A stretch of DNA of 64,000 bases from Rhodanobacteraceae bacterium (lineage in GTDB: Bacteria > Pseudomonadota > Gammaproteobacteria > Xanthomonadales > SZUA-5), in assembly GCA_024234055.1 (NCBI GenBank), contig JACKOW010000007.1, positions 124,001 to 188,000 of the forward strand, written 5' to 3'. Every line of letters starts with the position of its first letter. Position 1 is the first letter of the stretch. Shown one piece after another: positions 9,125 to 17,827 of this stretch. A model generated the notes under the pieces. The model was not told the DNA's origin, made no database searches, and saw only the letters and a list, made by a program, of their open reading frames with translations. The translations under genes and the position numbers were made by a program.

Positions 9125-9130
9125 TGGGCA

Positions 9131-9874
9131 ATGACCGATCCAATGCCCCCCAAATCAGAAGCAGTCCGCCTGTCCCGGCGCGTGATCGAGCTGTTCCAGT
9201 GCTCCCGCAGCATGGCCGAGATGTATATCGAAGGCGGCTGGGTACAGGTCGACGGCGTCGTCGTCGAGGAACCCCAGTTCAAGGTTGGCCCACAGACCAT
9301 CACCCTGGATCCTGATGCCCAGGTGGCCCCGCTGCGACCGGTCACGCTGATCGCCCACAAGCCGGCCGGTGTCAGTGCCGATGCGCTCATCGACGCCCGC
9401 ACGCCCTGGGTTAGGACTGGCAATCGGTCGGCACTGGACCAGAGTGCGCAGAAACTCCTGAAGCGTCATACCCGGCACCTGCAGCTGGCGCTGCCGCTGG
9501 ACGCACAGGCCAGCGGCCTGCTGGTGCTCACCCAGGACACCGGCGTGCTGCGCAAACTTACGCAGACGCAACCCGGCCCCGAACAGGAATACGTGGTCGA
9601 TCTGAACGCCGAACCCGCGCCGGCAGCGCTGGAACGCTTGCGTCAACCGGCAGGCTCCGGGCCTTACCGACGCTCGGCGATCAAGGTCAGCCTGCAGAGC
9701 GAAGCGCGACTGCGCATGGTCGGCAAGGCGCTGAGCGCCGCCAGCATCCGCGAGCACTGCCTGGAAGCCGGCCTGCAGGCCAGCGCGATCAAGCGCATCC
9801 GCGTCGGCAGCATTTCCATGGCCAAGCTGGCCAGCGGTGAATGGCGTTACCTGAGCGAATCCGAGCGCTTTTAG
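9131..9874 (+). CDS. S4-domain RNA pseudouridine synthase (RsuA/RluF-like)
   Basis: This 247-residue protein has an N-terminal S4 RNA-binding domain (VRLSRRVIELFQCSRSMAEM through WVQVDGVVVEEP), the KPAG motif at 77-80 and a catalytic segment LPLDAQASGLLVLTQD with Asp124 in the position of the usual GRLDxxTSGLL aspartate. It is expected to isomerise a uridine in rRNA. The region that is normally RxRQIRRM is diverged (SAASIREHCLEAG), so target and activity are less certain than for a textbook RluF. The start at 9131 is chosen because the in-frame extension upstream lies inside the MITE-like repeat. No strong ribosome site is visible. Confidence 0.8.
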   Translation: MTDPMPPKSEAVRLSRRVIELFQCSRSMAEMYIEGGWVQVDGVVVEEPQFKVGPQTITLDPDAQVAPLRPVTLIAHKPAGVSADALIDARTPWVRTGNRSALDQSAQKLLKRHTRHLQLALPLDAQASGLLVLTQDTGVLRKLTQTQPGPEQEYVVDLNAEPAPAALERLRQPAGSGPYRRSAIKVSLQSEARLRMVGKALSAASIREHCLEAGLQASAIKRIRVGSISMAKLASGEWRYLSESERF

Positions 9875-10026
9875 GGTCCCCCGCACCTGGACTCGGCAAC
9901 CTGACCCCTGTCGATTCCTGCTACCGTTTTCAATCGGGTGCAACAGCCAATTCTGTCGTCGGATGAGCATTACCGACGGCTTGAGCCACCTATCATCGAA
10001 TCGACGCAGACCAGGGAGACTCCATC

Positions 10027-12093
10027 ATGACCCCTAAACTCTGGCTGGCATTGGGACTGACCTGGGCGCTGCCGCTCTGGGCGGTCACCGAAGTCGACAT
10101 GCCCGGCAATGACATCAGTCGCGCCAGATCCACGGCCGTGGGAGAGACCGTCCAGTTTCAAAGCATGCCGATCGCCTCCGATCAGACAGCTGCGGTGCGC
10201 ATGAAGCGCATCGACGTCTACGCCAGCGACGCCCGGATTCTGGTGCCGGATGGGGATGGCTTCCGCGAGGTGCCACGCAGCGACTGGCTGCATTTCGTGG
10301 CTGATCGCAGTGATCCCGCGGCGCCGCGACTTGGTCTGTCCTTGAGCCCGGATGGGCGTCAGGCCGAGGGGCTGCTGCTGGCCAACGACGGCCTCAGCTA
10401 CGCCATCGACGGCGTGGTTTTCGGCGATGGGCTGAGACTCAGCCTGAGTGATGCCAGTCGCGATCGCCGCGGCGCCCCGACCGATTTCGTCTGCAGCAAT
10501 GACCGCGGTGGCTGGAAGTCTCTGGTCCTGCCCGACACCAAGTCGCTGCAGCTGGACCCGGCGCTGATCAAGCTGACGGAGAGTGCATCGCGCTCGGCGG
10601 TGGTGGCCGTCGACACCGACAACGAATTCATGCTGCAGAAGTTCAGCGACAACACCACCAACGCCACCAACTATCTGGCGGCCTTGTTCGTGGCCATGAA
10701 CGTGCTTTACGAGCGCGATCTGGACCTGACCCTGACGCAGGGCACGACCCTCCTGCGCACCTCCGGCACACCGGATCCCTTCGCCGACCCGGGTACCAAC
10801 GGTCTGGACCAGCTCGACGAGTTCGGCGAAGTCTGGGCGGCCACCCAGAACGCCACGCCGCGCGCGTTTGCGATGCTGCTGTCGGGCAAGAGCCCCAACG
10901 CCTTTTCGGCCAGCGGCATTGCCTGGGTGCTGGGCAACGGCAACTACTGCAACCAGAAGAACAACACCTTCCCCAGCGGGGCCTGCAGCGACGGTCAGTG
11001 CACCAGCGGCCACTACAGCGCCTCGCAGGTGTTCAAGTTCAATGGCTCCACGGCCGCCAATGACGTACTGGTGATTGCCCATGAGCTGGGCCACAACTTC
11101 GGTGCCAATCACACCCACTGCTCGGATGCCAGCACCGGCGCCGGGCCGCAGAGCAGCAACACCATCGACCAGTGCTTCAATGGAGAGAGTGGCAGCGGCT
11201 GTTTCGGCGGCACCCAGGTCTGCCCAGCCGCTACCACGGTCAATGGCGTTACCAATGTCAAAGGCACGCTGATGAGCTACTGCCATCTGAATGGCATCAG
11301 TGGCTGCACTTCCAGCCAGGTCTTTGCCACCGCCCATCGAACGCTGCTGACGCCGCGCGTCACCAACAACGTCAACCTGGGCTGCTTCAGCTCGACCGCC
11401 GCCGTCAATCAGGCGCCGACCTTGAATGCCATCTCCAATCCGGCGGCCATCCTTGAGGATGCGGCTCAGCAGACCGTCAACTTGAGCGGCATCGGCGATG
11501 GCGATGGCGGCACCCAGGGGATCACGGTCACGGCCAGTTCCAACAATACCGGTTTGATTCCCAACCCGGCGGTCAACTACACCAGCCCCAACAGCAGCGG
11601 TTCGATCAGCTACACCCCCGTTGCCAATCAATCCGGCAGCGCCCAGATCACGGTGACCGTCACCGACAATGGCGGCACCGCCGGCGGCGGCGTCAACAGC
11701 TTCTCGCGCAATTTCACGGTCAATGTCACGGCCGTTAACGACCCCCCAACGCTCAACGCCATCAGCAATCCGCCGGCGATCGCCACCGGCGCGGGCTTGC
11801 AGACGATCAATCTCAGTGGCATCAGTGCCGGCCCGGGCGAAACCCAGACGCTCACGGTCACGGCGTCGTCCAACAACACCAGCCTGATTCCCAACCCGGC
11901 GGTCAACTACACCAGCCCCAACAGCAGCGGCTCGATCAGCTACACCCCGGTCGCCGGGCAACAGGGCAGCGCCACCATCACCGTCACCGTGACCGACAAT
12001 GGCGGCACCGCCAACGGCGGCCAGAACAGCGTGTCCCGGCAGTTCGTGCAGACTGTGAACGGCAATGCCCTGTTCAGCAATGGCTTTGAGTAG
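10027..12093 (+). CDS. Secreted reprolysin-like zinc metalloprotease with two Ig-like repeats and a C-terminal NGFE motif
   Basis: This 688-residue protein has signal peptide MTPKLWLALGLTWALPLWA. The metalloprotease domain carries HELGHNFGANH (His352, Glu353, His356, His362), the extended metzincin zinc site, followed by LMSYCHLNG, which supplies the Met-turn. Residues about 460-680 hold two copies of a 110-residue cadherin/Ig-like unit (PTLNAISNP ... VTVTDNGGT). The 330-bp units are nearly identical in parts, suggesting recent duplication. The protein ends LFSNGFE, a motif also found near the end of the protein at 59622-60896. It is likely an exported or surface protease. It stands alone on its strand. 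Confidence 0.9.
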   Translation: MTPKLWLALGLTWALPLWAVTEVDMPGNDISRARSTAVGETVQFQSMPIASDQTAAVRMKRIDVYASDARILVPDGDGFREVPRSDWLHFVADRSDPAAPRLGLSLSPDGRQAEGLLLANDGLSYAIDGVVFGDGLRLSLSDASRDRRGAPTDFVCSNDRGGWKSLVLPDTKSLQLDPALIKLTESASRSAVVAVDTDNEFMLQKFSDNTTNATNYLAALFVAMNVLYERDLDLTLTQGTTLLRTSGTPDPFADPGTNGLDQLDEFGEVWAATQNATPRAFAMLLSGKSPNAFSASGIAWVLGNGNYCNQKNNTFPSGACSDGQCTSGHYSASQVFKFNGSTAANDVLVIAHELGHNFGANHTHCSDASTGAGPQSSNTIDQCFNGESGSGCFGGTQVCPAATTVNGVTNVKGTLMSYCHLNGISGCTSSQVFATAHRTLLTPRVTNNVNLGCFSSTAAVNQAPTLNAISNPAAILEDAAQQTVNLSGIGDGDGGTQGITVTASSNNTGLIPNPAVNYTSPNSSGSISYTPVANQSGSAQITVTVTDNGGTAGGGVNSFSRNFTVNVTAVNDPPTLNAISNPPAIATGAGLQTINLSGISAGPGETQTLTVTASSNNTSLIPNPAVNYTSPNSSGSISYTPVAGQQGSATITVTVTDNGGTANGGQNSVSRQFVQTVNGNALFSNGFE

Positions 12094-12364
12094 CCAAAGC
12101 CTGACCGGGCGACCGATTCGCGGCTGAAGTCGCTCCCACCGTAGGAGCGACCTCGTGTCGCGATCGCCTTCCCGTCCGCCGTCGCGAATGCCGGGACTTT
12201 CCATGAACCCATATCGCAAGTTGTTGATGCGTCATTACGAGCCACCTGTATCGGCCTGAAACTGCCCATGGGCCATGAACCACAGGCTTGCCTGTAGGAG
12301 CGACCTTGCGTCGCGACCGGCAGACCGGCCCACGGTCTATGCTGGGAGCCTCACCATCCACTGG
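12094..12364. repeat. Intergenic repeats between the metalloprotease gene and the DUF502 gene
   Basis: Nothing here looks like a gene. Two copies of the GTAGGAGCGACCT-TGCGTCGCGA family occur (about 12141-12165 and 12294-12322), one of them preceded by CGGCTGAAGTCGCTCCCAC (12121-12139). Between them, 12203-12290 holds CATGAACCCATATCGCAAGT followed by a block that recurs at 28919-29199, partly in the opposite orientation. Confidence 0.6.
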
Positions 12365-13078
12365 ATGCAGTTCTCGACGATGCTGATCCCGCGATTCAAA
12401 CGATATCTGCTGACTGGCGTGCTCACGGTGCTGCCGATTGGCCTGACGGTGTTGCTGTTCACCTGGATCTGGTCGCAACTGGCGGCGCTGGGGGCGCCCA
12501 TCGTTGGCGCTCTGGTCCGGCTGCTGGATCCCTGGGCGCCGCAGGCGTCGGCATTGCTGCGTGACTCTGTGTTCACCGGCGCCATGGGCGTGGGACTGGT
12601 CGTGGCTGCGGTCTATTGCATCGGCTGGATCGCCTCCAACATGCTTGGTCGACGTCTGCTCAACTGGGTGGATGCGGTGATGGAACGGCTGCCGGTGGTG
12701 GCTCAGGTGCACGGCGCCATCCGCAAGACACTGGCCGCGCTGCAAACACAGCCCACCTCCGGGCAGCGCGTGGTGCTGATCCCCTTCCCTTCGGCCGACA
12801 TGCTCACCGTCGGGCTGGTGACCCGGGTGTTCCGCGACAGCAACTCGGGCCGCGAAGTGGCGGCCGTCTACGTGCCGACCACGCCCAATCCGACCTCGGG
12901 CTATCTGGAGATCGTGCCGCTGGAACTGGTGCAGGACACCGGTTGGAGCGTCGATCAGGCCATGACCTTCATCATTTCCGGCGGCACGGTGGGTCCGGAT
13001 GAATTGCCCTTCGATCGCGTCCCCCTTCCAGATACCGAGTCCAAAGCGAATGCGGACCAGGAGACCAGCAAGCCATGA
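12365..13078 (+). CDS. DUF502 family membrane protein
   Basis: This 237-residue inner-membrane protein has two strong N-terminal hydrophobic segments (LTGVLTVLPIGLTVLLFTWI and VFTGAMGVGLVVAAVYCIGW) and a C-terminal soluble domain with FPSADMLTVGLVTRV and YVPTTPNPTSGYLEIVP, which are DUF502 landmarks. Family function is not established. The ATG at 12365 or the one at 12380 (MLIPRFKRYLL) could be the start; the second matches the usual family N-terminus. Neither has a strong ribosome site. The last four bases overlap the start of the SDR gene (ATGA), implying one transcript. Confidence 0.85.
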   Translation: MQFSTMLIPRFKRYLLTGVLTVLPIGLTVLLFTWIWSQLAALGAPIVGALVRLLDPWAPQASALLRDSVFTGAMGVGLVVAAVYCIGWIASNMLGRRLLNWVDAVMERLPVVAQVHGAIRKTLAALQTQPTSGQRVVLIPFPSADMLTVGLVTRVFRDSNSGREVAAVYVPTTPNPTSGYLEIVPLELVQDTGWSVDQAMTFIISGGTVGPDELPFDRVPLPDTESKANADQETSKP

Positions 13079-13833
13079 ATCTACCGCTCGCAGACAAGTA
13101 CGCTCTGATCACCGGATCGAGCAAGGGTGTGGGTCTGGCCGCCGCCCGATTGTTTGCAGCGCAAGGCGCACGAGTGGTCATGCATGCCAACACCGCCGTG
13201 GACACGGCTCGTTCGGAAGCTGCGGCGATCGGGGCCCAGGTGCTGGGAGTGGTCGCCGCCGACCTGTCGCAGCCGGGTGCCGGCACACGGTTGTTCGAAC
13301 AGGCTGACGCCCTGGCCGGTGGGCGCCTCGGCATCGTCGTCAACAACGCCGGCATCTATCTGGCCAACGAACTCGCCGCCGACGAGGCGCAATGGCAGCA
13401 TGCCTGGGCCAGCGTACTGCAGGTCAACCTGCTCGCGCTGGCCGATGTGTCGCGGGCCGCCGTTCGGGCCTTTGTCGGCCGCGGCGGCGGCAGCTTGATC
13501 AATATCGCCAGCCGCGCCGGCTATCGCGGCGACGATGGTGATCACACGGCCTATGCCGCGTCCAAGGGCGCGGTATTGGCGCTGACCAAGACCCTGGCTC
13601 GCGCCTACGGCAAGGATGGCGTGCTGGCCTACGCGCTGGCGCCAGGCTGGATCGATACCCGGATGGCCCCGCAGAACGCCGCCGGCCTGGCGGCGGCCAA
13701 GAGCGAGATTCCGATCGGTCGCATGGCCTCCCCCGAGGAAGTGGCGGCCATGTGCGCCTTCCTCGCCAGCGGCGCCTGCGCCAGCGCCACGGGGGCCTGC
13801 ATCGACATCAACGGCGCCAGTTACGTGCGCTAG
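13075..13833 (+). CDS. Short-chain dehydrogenase/reductase (SDR)
   Basis: This 252-residue protein is a classical SDR with the NAD(P) motif TGSSKGVGLAAARLF, the NNAG motif (VVNNAGIYLANE), the catalytic Ser in INIASRAG, YAASKGA with catalytic Tyr and Lys, and the PGWIDT segment. The C-terminal GACIDINGASYVR is typical of FabG-like members. Substrate is unknown; it lacks an acyl carrier protein or fab neighbour. It overlaps the DUF502 gene by 4 bp and lies 38 bp before the symporter gene. Confidence 0.88.
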   Translation: MNLPLADKYALITGSSKGVGLAAARLFAAQGARVVMHANTAVDTARSEAAAIGAQVLGVVAADLSQPGAGTRLFEQADALAGGRLGIVVNNAGIYLANELAADEAQWQHAWASVLQVNLLALADVSRAAVRAFVGRGGGSLINIASRAGYRGDDGDHTAYAASKGAVLALTKTLARAYGKDGVLAYALAPGWIDTRMAPQNAAGLAAAKSEIPIGRMASPEEVAAMCAFLASGACASATGACIDINGASYVR

Positions 13834-13871
13834 CGTGTACCATCGCCGGACTTTTGGCCCGGATCCTGACC

Positions 13872-15389
13872 ATGCATCGATTCATGACCATGATTTTCCT
13901 GCTGCTCGCCACTGCCACGGCGTCTGCACAGGAAGCCACCAGCATCGACCAGCGCATCGAAGCGGCGGTGGCGCCCATTTCGCAGGCGATTTCGAATTTC
14001 ATCTTCTACGCCGTCACCGTCAATGGCGCTGAACTGCCCTTGATTCTGGTCTGGCTCATCGCCGCCGGCGTGGTCATGACGCTGTATTTCAAGTTCGTCA
14101 ACGTGCGCGGCTTTGCTCACGGTTTCCGACTGATCCGGGGTGACTACGCCGAGAAGACCGGCCCGGGTGAAGTCAGTCATTTTCAGGCGCTGACATCGGC
14201 CGTATCGGGCACCGTGGGCCTGGGCAACATCGCCGGCGTGGCCGTTGCCATCACCATGGGTGGTCCAGGCGCTACCTTCTGGATGATTCTGGCCGGCGTG
14301 CTCGGCATGTCCACCAAGTTTGCCGAATGCACCCTGGGTGTGATGTACCGGCTGGAAAAGCCCGATGGCACGGTGTCTGGCGGGCCGATGTACTACCTCA
14401 GCCGCGGCATTGGCGAGAACTATCCGCGTCTGCGCAAGTTTGGCTGGTTCCTGGCCATCGTCTTTGCCCTTTGCGCCATGGCTGGCGCCATCGGTGCGGG
14501 ATCGATGTTCCAGGCCAATCAGGCCTACTCGCAGTTCCTCAACATCACTGGCGGCGCCGAGGGCCCGCTGGCTGGTCGAGGCTGGCTGTTCGGACTGGTC
14601 ATCGCAACGCTGGCAGGCGTGGTCGTCATCGGTGGCATCACCCGCATCGGTGCGGTCACCGCCAAGCTGGTGCCGGGCATGGCCGCCATCTACATCGTGG
14701 CCTGTCTGTTTGTCATTGGCAGCCACGTCAGTCATCTGCCGGAAGCCATCGGCTTGATCATCACCAGTGCCTTCAATCCCGAGGCGGTGTCCGGTGGCTT
14801 GATCGGCGCCCTGATCGTCGGCTTCCGCCGCGCTGCCTTCTCCAACGAGGCGGGTCTGGGTTCGGCCTCGATTGCGCATTCGGCAGTGAAGACCCGGGAG
14901 CCCGTCACCGAAGGCTACGTCGCTCTGTGGGAGCCCTTTGTCGATACCGTGGTGATCTGCACCATGACCGCGCTGGTGATCGTCATCAGCAAGGAATACG
15001 TGGGTGGCGGCGCCGATGGCGTGCAGCTGACCTCCAACGCCTTCGCGGGCGCGATCTCCTGGTTCCCGTACCTGCTGGCCTTCGTGGTGTTCCTGTTCGC
15101 CTTCTCCACCATGATCACCTGGGCCTACTACGGCGCCAAGGCGGCCAGCTTTCTGGCACGCGAGTCCAAAGCGGTGCTGTACGGTTTCAAGTTCTTCTAT
15201 CTGGCGATGGCCGTGGTCGGATGCACCATGAACCTGAAGAGCATTGTCGACATTGCCGACGCGCTGCTGTTCATCATGGCCATCCCCAATCTGATCGGCG
15301 TCTATCTGTTGCTGCCGGTGTTGCGCAAGGCGGTCGACAGCTACGATCGACGGATCGCCAGCGGCGAGATCCAGTCGAGTCGTAGCTGA
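13872..15389 (+). CDS. Alanine/glycine:cation symporter (AGCS family)
   Basis: This 505-residue multi-pass membrane protein resembles sodium:alanine symporters (AgcS/AlsT/DagA). The family signature is GGPGATFWMILAGVLGMSTK followed by FAE, and SGTVGLGNIAGVAVAITMGG and RAAFSNEAGLGSASIAHS are the substrate and sodium segments. About eleven membrane helices can be seen. The N-terminus MHRFMTMIFLLLATATASAQ looks like a signal peptide, as in several proteobacterial homologues. The start at 13872 is chosen because upstream codons belong to the overlapping SDR gene in another frame. It should import alanine or glycine with sodium. Confidence 0.92.
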   Translation: MHRFMTMIFLLLATATASAQEATSIDQRIEAAVAPISQAISNFIFYAVTVNGAELPLILVWLIAAGVVMTLYFKFVNVRGFAHGFRLIRGDYAEKTGPGEVSHFQALTSAVSGTVGLGNIAGVAVAITMGGPGATFWMILAGVLGMSTKFAECTLGVMYRLEKPDGTVSGGPMYYLSRGIGENYPRLRKFGWFLAIVFALCAMAGAIGAGSMFQANQAYSQFLNITGGAEGPLAGRGWLFGLVIATLAGVVVIGGITRIGAVTAKLVPGMAAIYIVACLFVIGSHVSHLPEAIGLIITSAFNPEAVSGGLIGALIVGFRRAAFSNEAGLGSASIAHSAVKTREPVTEGYVALWEPFVDTVVICTMTALVIVISKEYVGGGADGVQLTSNAFAGAISWFPYLLAFVVFLFAFSTMITWAYYGAKAASFLARESKAVLYGFKFFYLAMAVVGCTMNLKSIVDIADALLFIMAIPNLIGVYLLLPVLRKAVDSYDRRIASGEIQSSRS

Positions 15390-15444
15390 GTCCGCCTTCA
15401 GCTCAGCTTGCTCGCGCCCGCGAGCAGGCTGAGGACGGGGCGGG

Positions 15445-16920
15445 CTAGATCTCCCCGAACAGCCGTTGCAGATTGCCGGCTTCGGCGCTGTTCGGGCACC
15501 GTGCGTACAGGCGCCCGGCGATGCGCCGGAAGGCCTCGGCATTACCGGCCTCCTGCCAAGCCAGCGCCAGACGCATGGCCAGGCGGCGACTGCCCTCCTC
15601 GGGCTGGGCAGCGCCCAGCAGCGCCAGGCAGATGGGCTCGGCCGCGGGGAGTCTGCCGGCTTCAACCCAGCGATTGGCCAGCGTGAGCAGGTCGACGCTG
15701 GCGAGGCGCAGTTTGCGGCCGCTTTGCTGCAGGTAGTCGTTGAAAGTGGCAATCTCCTGGTCCACGCCAACGGCCGGTTTCAGCCTCTCGATCAGCAATC
15801 GCCGGGCGGCATCGTGAAAGGCGGGATCATCGACACGATCTCGCCAGGCGCGCCAGCGCAGCTGCCAGGCCTCGCGTTCGTCCGGGTGTTGCCTTACCAG
15901 GCGAGCTGTCAACTCGCGCGCCGCGGCGAATTCGAGCTTGCCCAGCGCCGATCGCGTGGCCGCATACAGATCTGGCCGCTCCGCCTCGACCTCGCTCTCG
16001 TCCATCACTTCGCGGCGCTCCCAACCGAGCTTGCGGATGGCAAAGCTCGCCAGTGCGCCGGTCATGATGCCACCGGCATGGGCGTCGAAGGCTATGCCCG
16101 CGTCCGGACTGGCCAGCATTTGCCACAGTTCCCAGCCCAACCAGAAAGGCAATAGCCACAACGCCGGCACGCGCACATAGTCGAAGATGATGAAGAACCA
16201 GTAGAACACCCGGATCTTGCGCAGTCCCCAGACTACGCAGCAGGCGCCCATCAGTCCGGCAATGGCGCCGGAGGCGCCGAGCGCGCTGCCAACCTCACCC
16301 AGATGCCGCACCAGACTGAACAGACCTCCGCCGACGCCGGCCAGCAGGTAGACCGACAGGAACAGCCACGGCCCCAAGGCCAGTTCCGTCATCAGGCCGA
16401 GCAAGCCCAGAAACAGCATGTTGCCGAACAGATGCCCGGCGTCGCCGTGCAGGAACATTGAAGAAAGCAGCCCGCCCAGACTGGGCTGGTGGTAATGCAG
16501 CGAATGCCTGGGCGTGACGGCTCCCTCCAGCAAGGCCTCCAGTCTCTCGCGATCGCGGTGCCAGCGTTCCAATCCAGCCTGATCATGGTTGTCTACCGGC
16601 GGCTGACGCATCAACTCGGCACTGATGCCGGTGTCATGAGCTTGCAGTTGCACCGCGGCCATTGCCTGCTGCGCTGCCGGCATTCGCTGCAGCTGCGGCA
16701 CCAGGTTTTCGCGGCCGTTGTCCTGCAGATACTGCAGCAGCCTGGGCCATTCCACACTCAGCAACTGCGAGCGCTGGTAGAACTCGGCTGCGCGCTCGAA
16801 GGCCGGACCATCGCGCGATTGGATACCGAAATAGACCAGCACGTTGACCGCGATCAGCAGCGCCGTCACCCAGGGGAAACGGTCCAGACTGAGTCGCTGA
16901 TGCAGGGGAATGATCAGCAT
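15445..16920 (-). CDS. Rhomboid family intramembrane serine protease with C-terminal extension
   Basis: This 491-residue protein has a first membrane helix (VTALLIAVNVLVYFGI), then a rhomboid core with HGDAGHLFGNM (residues 158-168), the catalytic GASG (Ser217) and His281 in DAHAGGIMTGAL. This is the usual Ser-His dyad. A soluble region of about 110 residues lies between helix 1 and the core, and a helical C-terminal tail of about 190 residues resembles tetratricopeptide-like helices. It should cut membrane-protein substrates in the inner membrane. It converges with the symporter gene. The outer-membrane barrel gene upstream lies 31 bp away on the same strand. Confidence 0.9.
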   Translation of the reverse strand: MLIIPLHQRLSLDRFPWVTALLIAVNVLVYFGIQSRDGPAFERAAEFYQRSQLLSVEWPRLLQYLQDNGRENLVPQLQRMPAAQQAMAAVQLQAHDTGISAELMRQPPVDNHDQAGLERWHRDRERLEALLEGAVTPRHSLHYHQPSLGGLLSSMFLHGDAGHLFGNMLFLGLLGLMTELALGPWLFLSVYLLAGVGGGLFSLVRHLGEVGSALGASGAIAGLMGACCVVWGLRKIRVFYWFFIIFDYVRVPALWLLPFWLGWELWQMLASPDAGIAFDAHAGGIMTGALASFAIRKLGWERREVMDESEVEAERPDLYAATRSALGKLEFAAARELTARLVRQHPDEREAWQLRWRAWRDRVDDPAFHDAARRLLIERLKPAVGVDQEIATFNDYLQQSGRKLRLASVDLLTLANRWVEAGRLPAAEPICLALLGAAQPEEGSRRLAMRLALAWQEAGNAEAFRRIAGRLYARCPNSAEAGNLQRLFGEI

Positions 16921-16951
16921 GACGGGTGTCGCTCAGGCAAGCCCGCCATGT

Positions 16952-17788
16952 CTACCAGCGCCAGATCAACGCGGCCTGGGCGCCGGACAGGTCCAGTCGC
17001 AGGCGACCGCTGAGGTCTTCCCGGTCGGTGTCGGCATCCAGGCGGGTGCCCGAATAGCGCCCGGCCAGCACCCAGTTCGGGGTCAGCGCGAATTCCAGGC
17101 CGGCTTCCAGATCGTAAACCGTGCCGTCGATGTCGTTCAGGCTGGCCTTGAACACCGCCGCGCGCAGCACCAGCCGCAGGCGCTCGCTCAGCGCTTCGCG
17201 GTACTCGGCGCCGAGCACCAGCACCGGCAGTTCCTCGCTGACCTCGGCACTCACCGGTATTGGCTGGGCGCCACCTGGCAGGTTGTCAGCGGCCAGATCC
17301 AGGCGCATCCGATACTGCAAGGCTCCCGCGCTCAGCCCGAAGGCACGCTGATCGCTGGCCAACAGCCAGCCGGTATAGCTGAAGGACAGCAGATCCAGAT
17401 CGATGGTGCCGGACACCCTGGAGTTGACCGCAAACACCTCGCCATCAAAAACGATATCGCGGCGGATGATCTGATCGGCACTGCGCCCGAAACGCTGCGC
17501 GCGCAGGCCAAAGCCATGTCGCTCCCAGGGTTGCCAGCGCAGCGCGAACAATCGGCTACGATCGCGCCCGGCCAGATCCAGATCACGATCGAGATCGATC
17601 TCGGTGCCGAGCGCACCGGCACTGCCATCCACAGCCACACTGCCGCCGAGGTCGCTGGCGCCGACACCGATCTCGATCGAGCCCTGATCGATCACGCCGA
17701 ACTCGCTGGCGCTGGCTACAGCAGCGAAGCCTGCCCAACTGCAGACCAGCGCCGCCAGACTCACACAAAGGTGCTGGCACGGGCTCAT
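16952..17788 (-). CDS. Putative outer-membrane beta-barrel protein, function unknown
   Basis: This 278-residue protein starts with a probable signal peptide (MSPCQHLCVSLAALVCSWAG through ASA). The rest is made of alternating polar/hydrophobic strands with many Asp, Arg and aromatic residues (for example DRSRLFALRWQPW and GLSAGALQYRMRLDLA) and ends AALIWRW. A terminal aromatic residue is the usual signal for BAM-dependent insertion. No named family is recognised. It lies between the methylcitrate synthase and rhomboid genes on the same strand, with short spacers, so co-transcription is possible. Confidence 0.65.
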   Translation of the reverse strand: MSPCQHLCVSLAALVCSWAGFAAVASASEFGVIDQGSIEIGVGASDLGGSVAVDGSAGALGTEIDLDRDLDLAGRDRSRLFALRWQPWERHGFGLRAQRFGRSADQIIRRDIVFDGEVFAVNSRVSGTIDLDLLSFSYTGWLLASDQRAFGLSAGALQYRMRLDLAADNLPGGAQPIPVSAEVSEELPVLVLGAEYREALSERLRLVLRAAVFKASLNDIDGTVYDLEAGLEFALTPNWVLAGRYSGTRLDADTDREDLSGRLRLDLSGAQAALIWRW

Positions 17789-17827
17789 GCGGCTCTGCGT
17801 CGCAACGGGACCTGCACGGACTCCATC

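Noticed and set aside
9970..12219. 749-codon minus-strand open frame opposite the metalloprotease
   Set aside because: It is the antisense shadow of the gene at 10027-12093; it has no family signature and reads into repeats.
13830..15770. 646-codon minus-strand open frame
   Set aside because: It lies antisense to the symporter and crosses into the rhomboid gene; no domain is seen.
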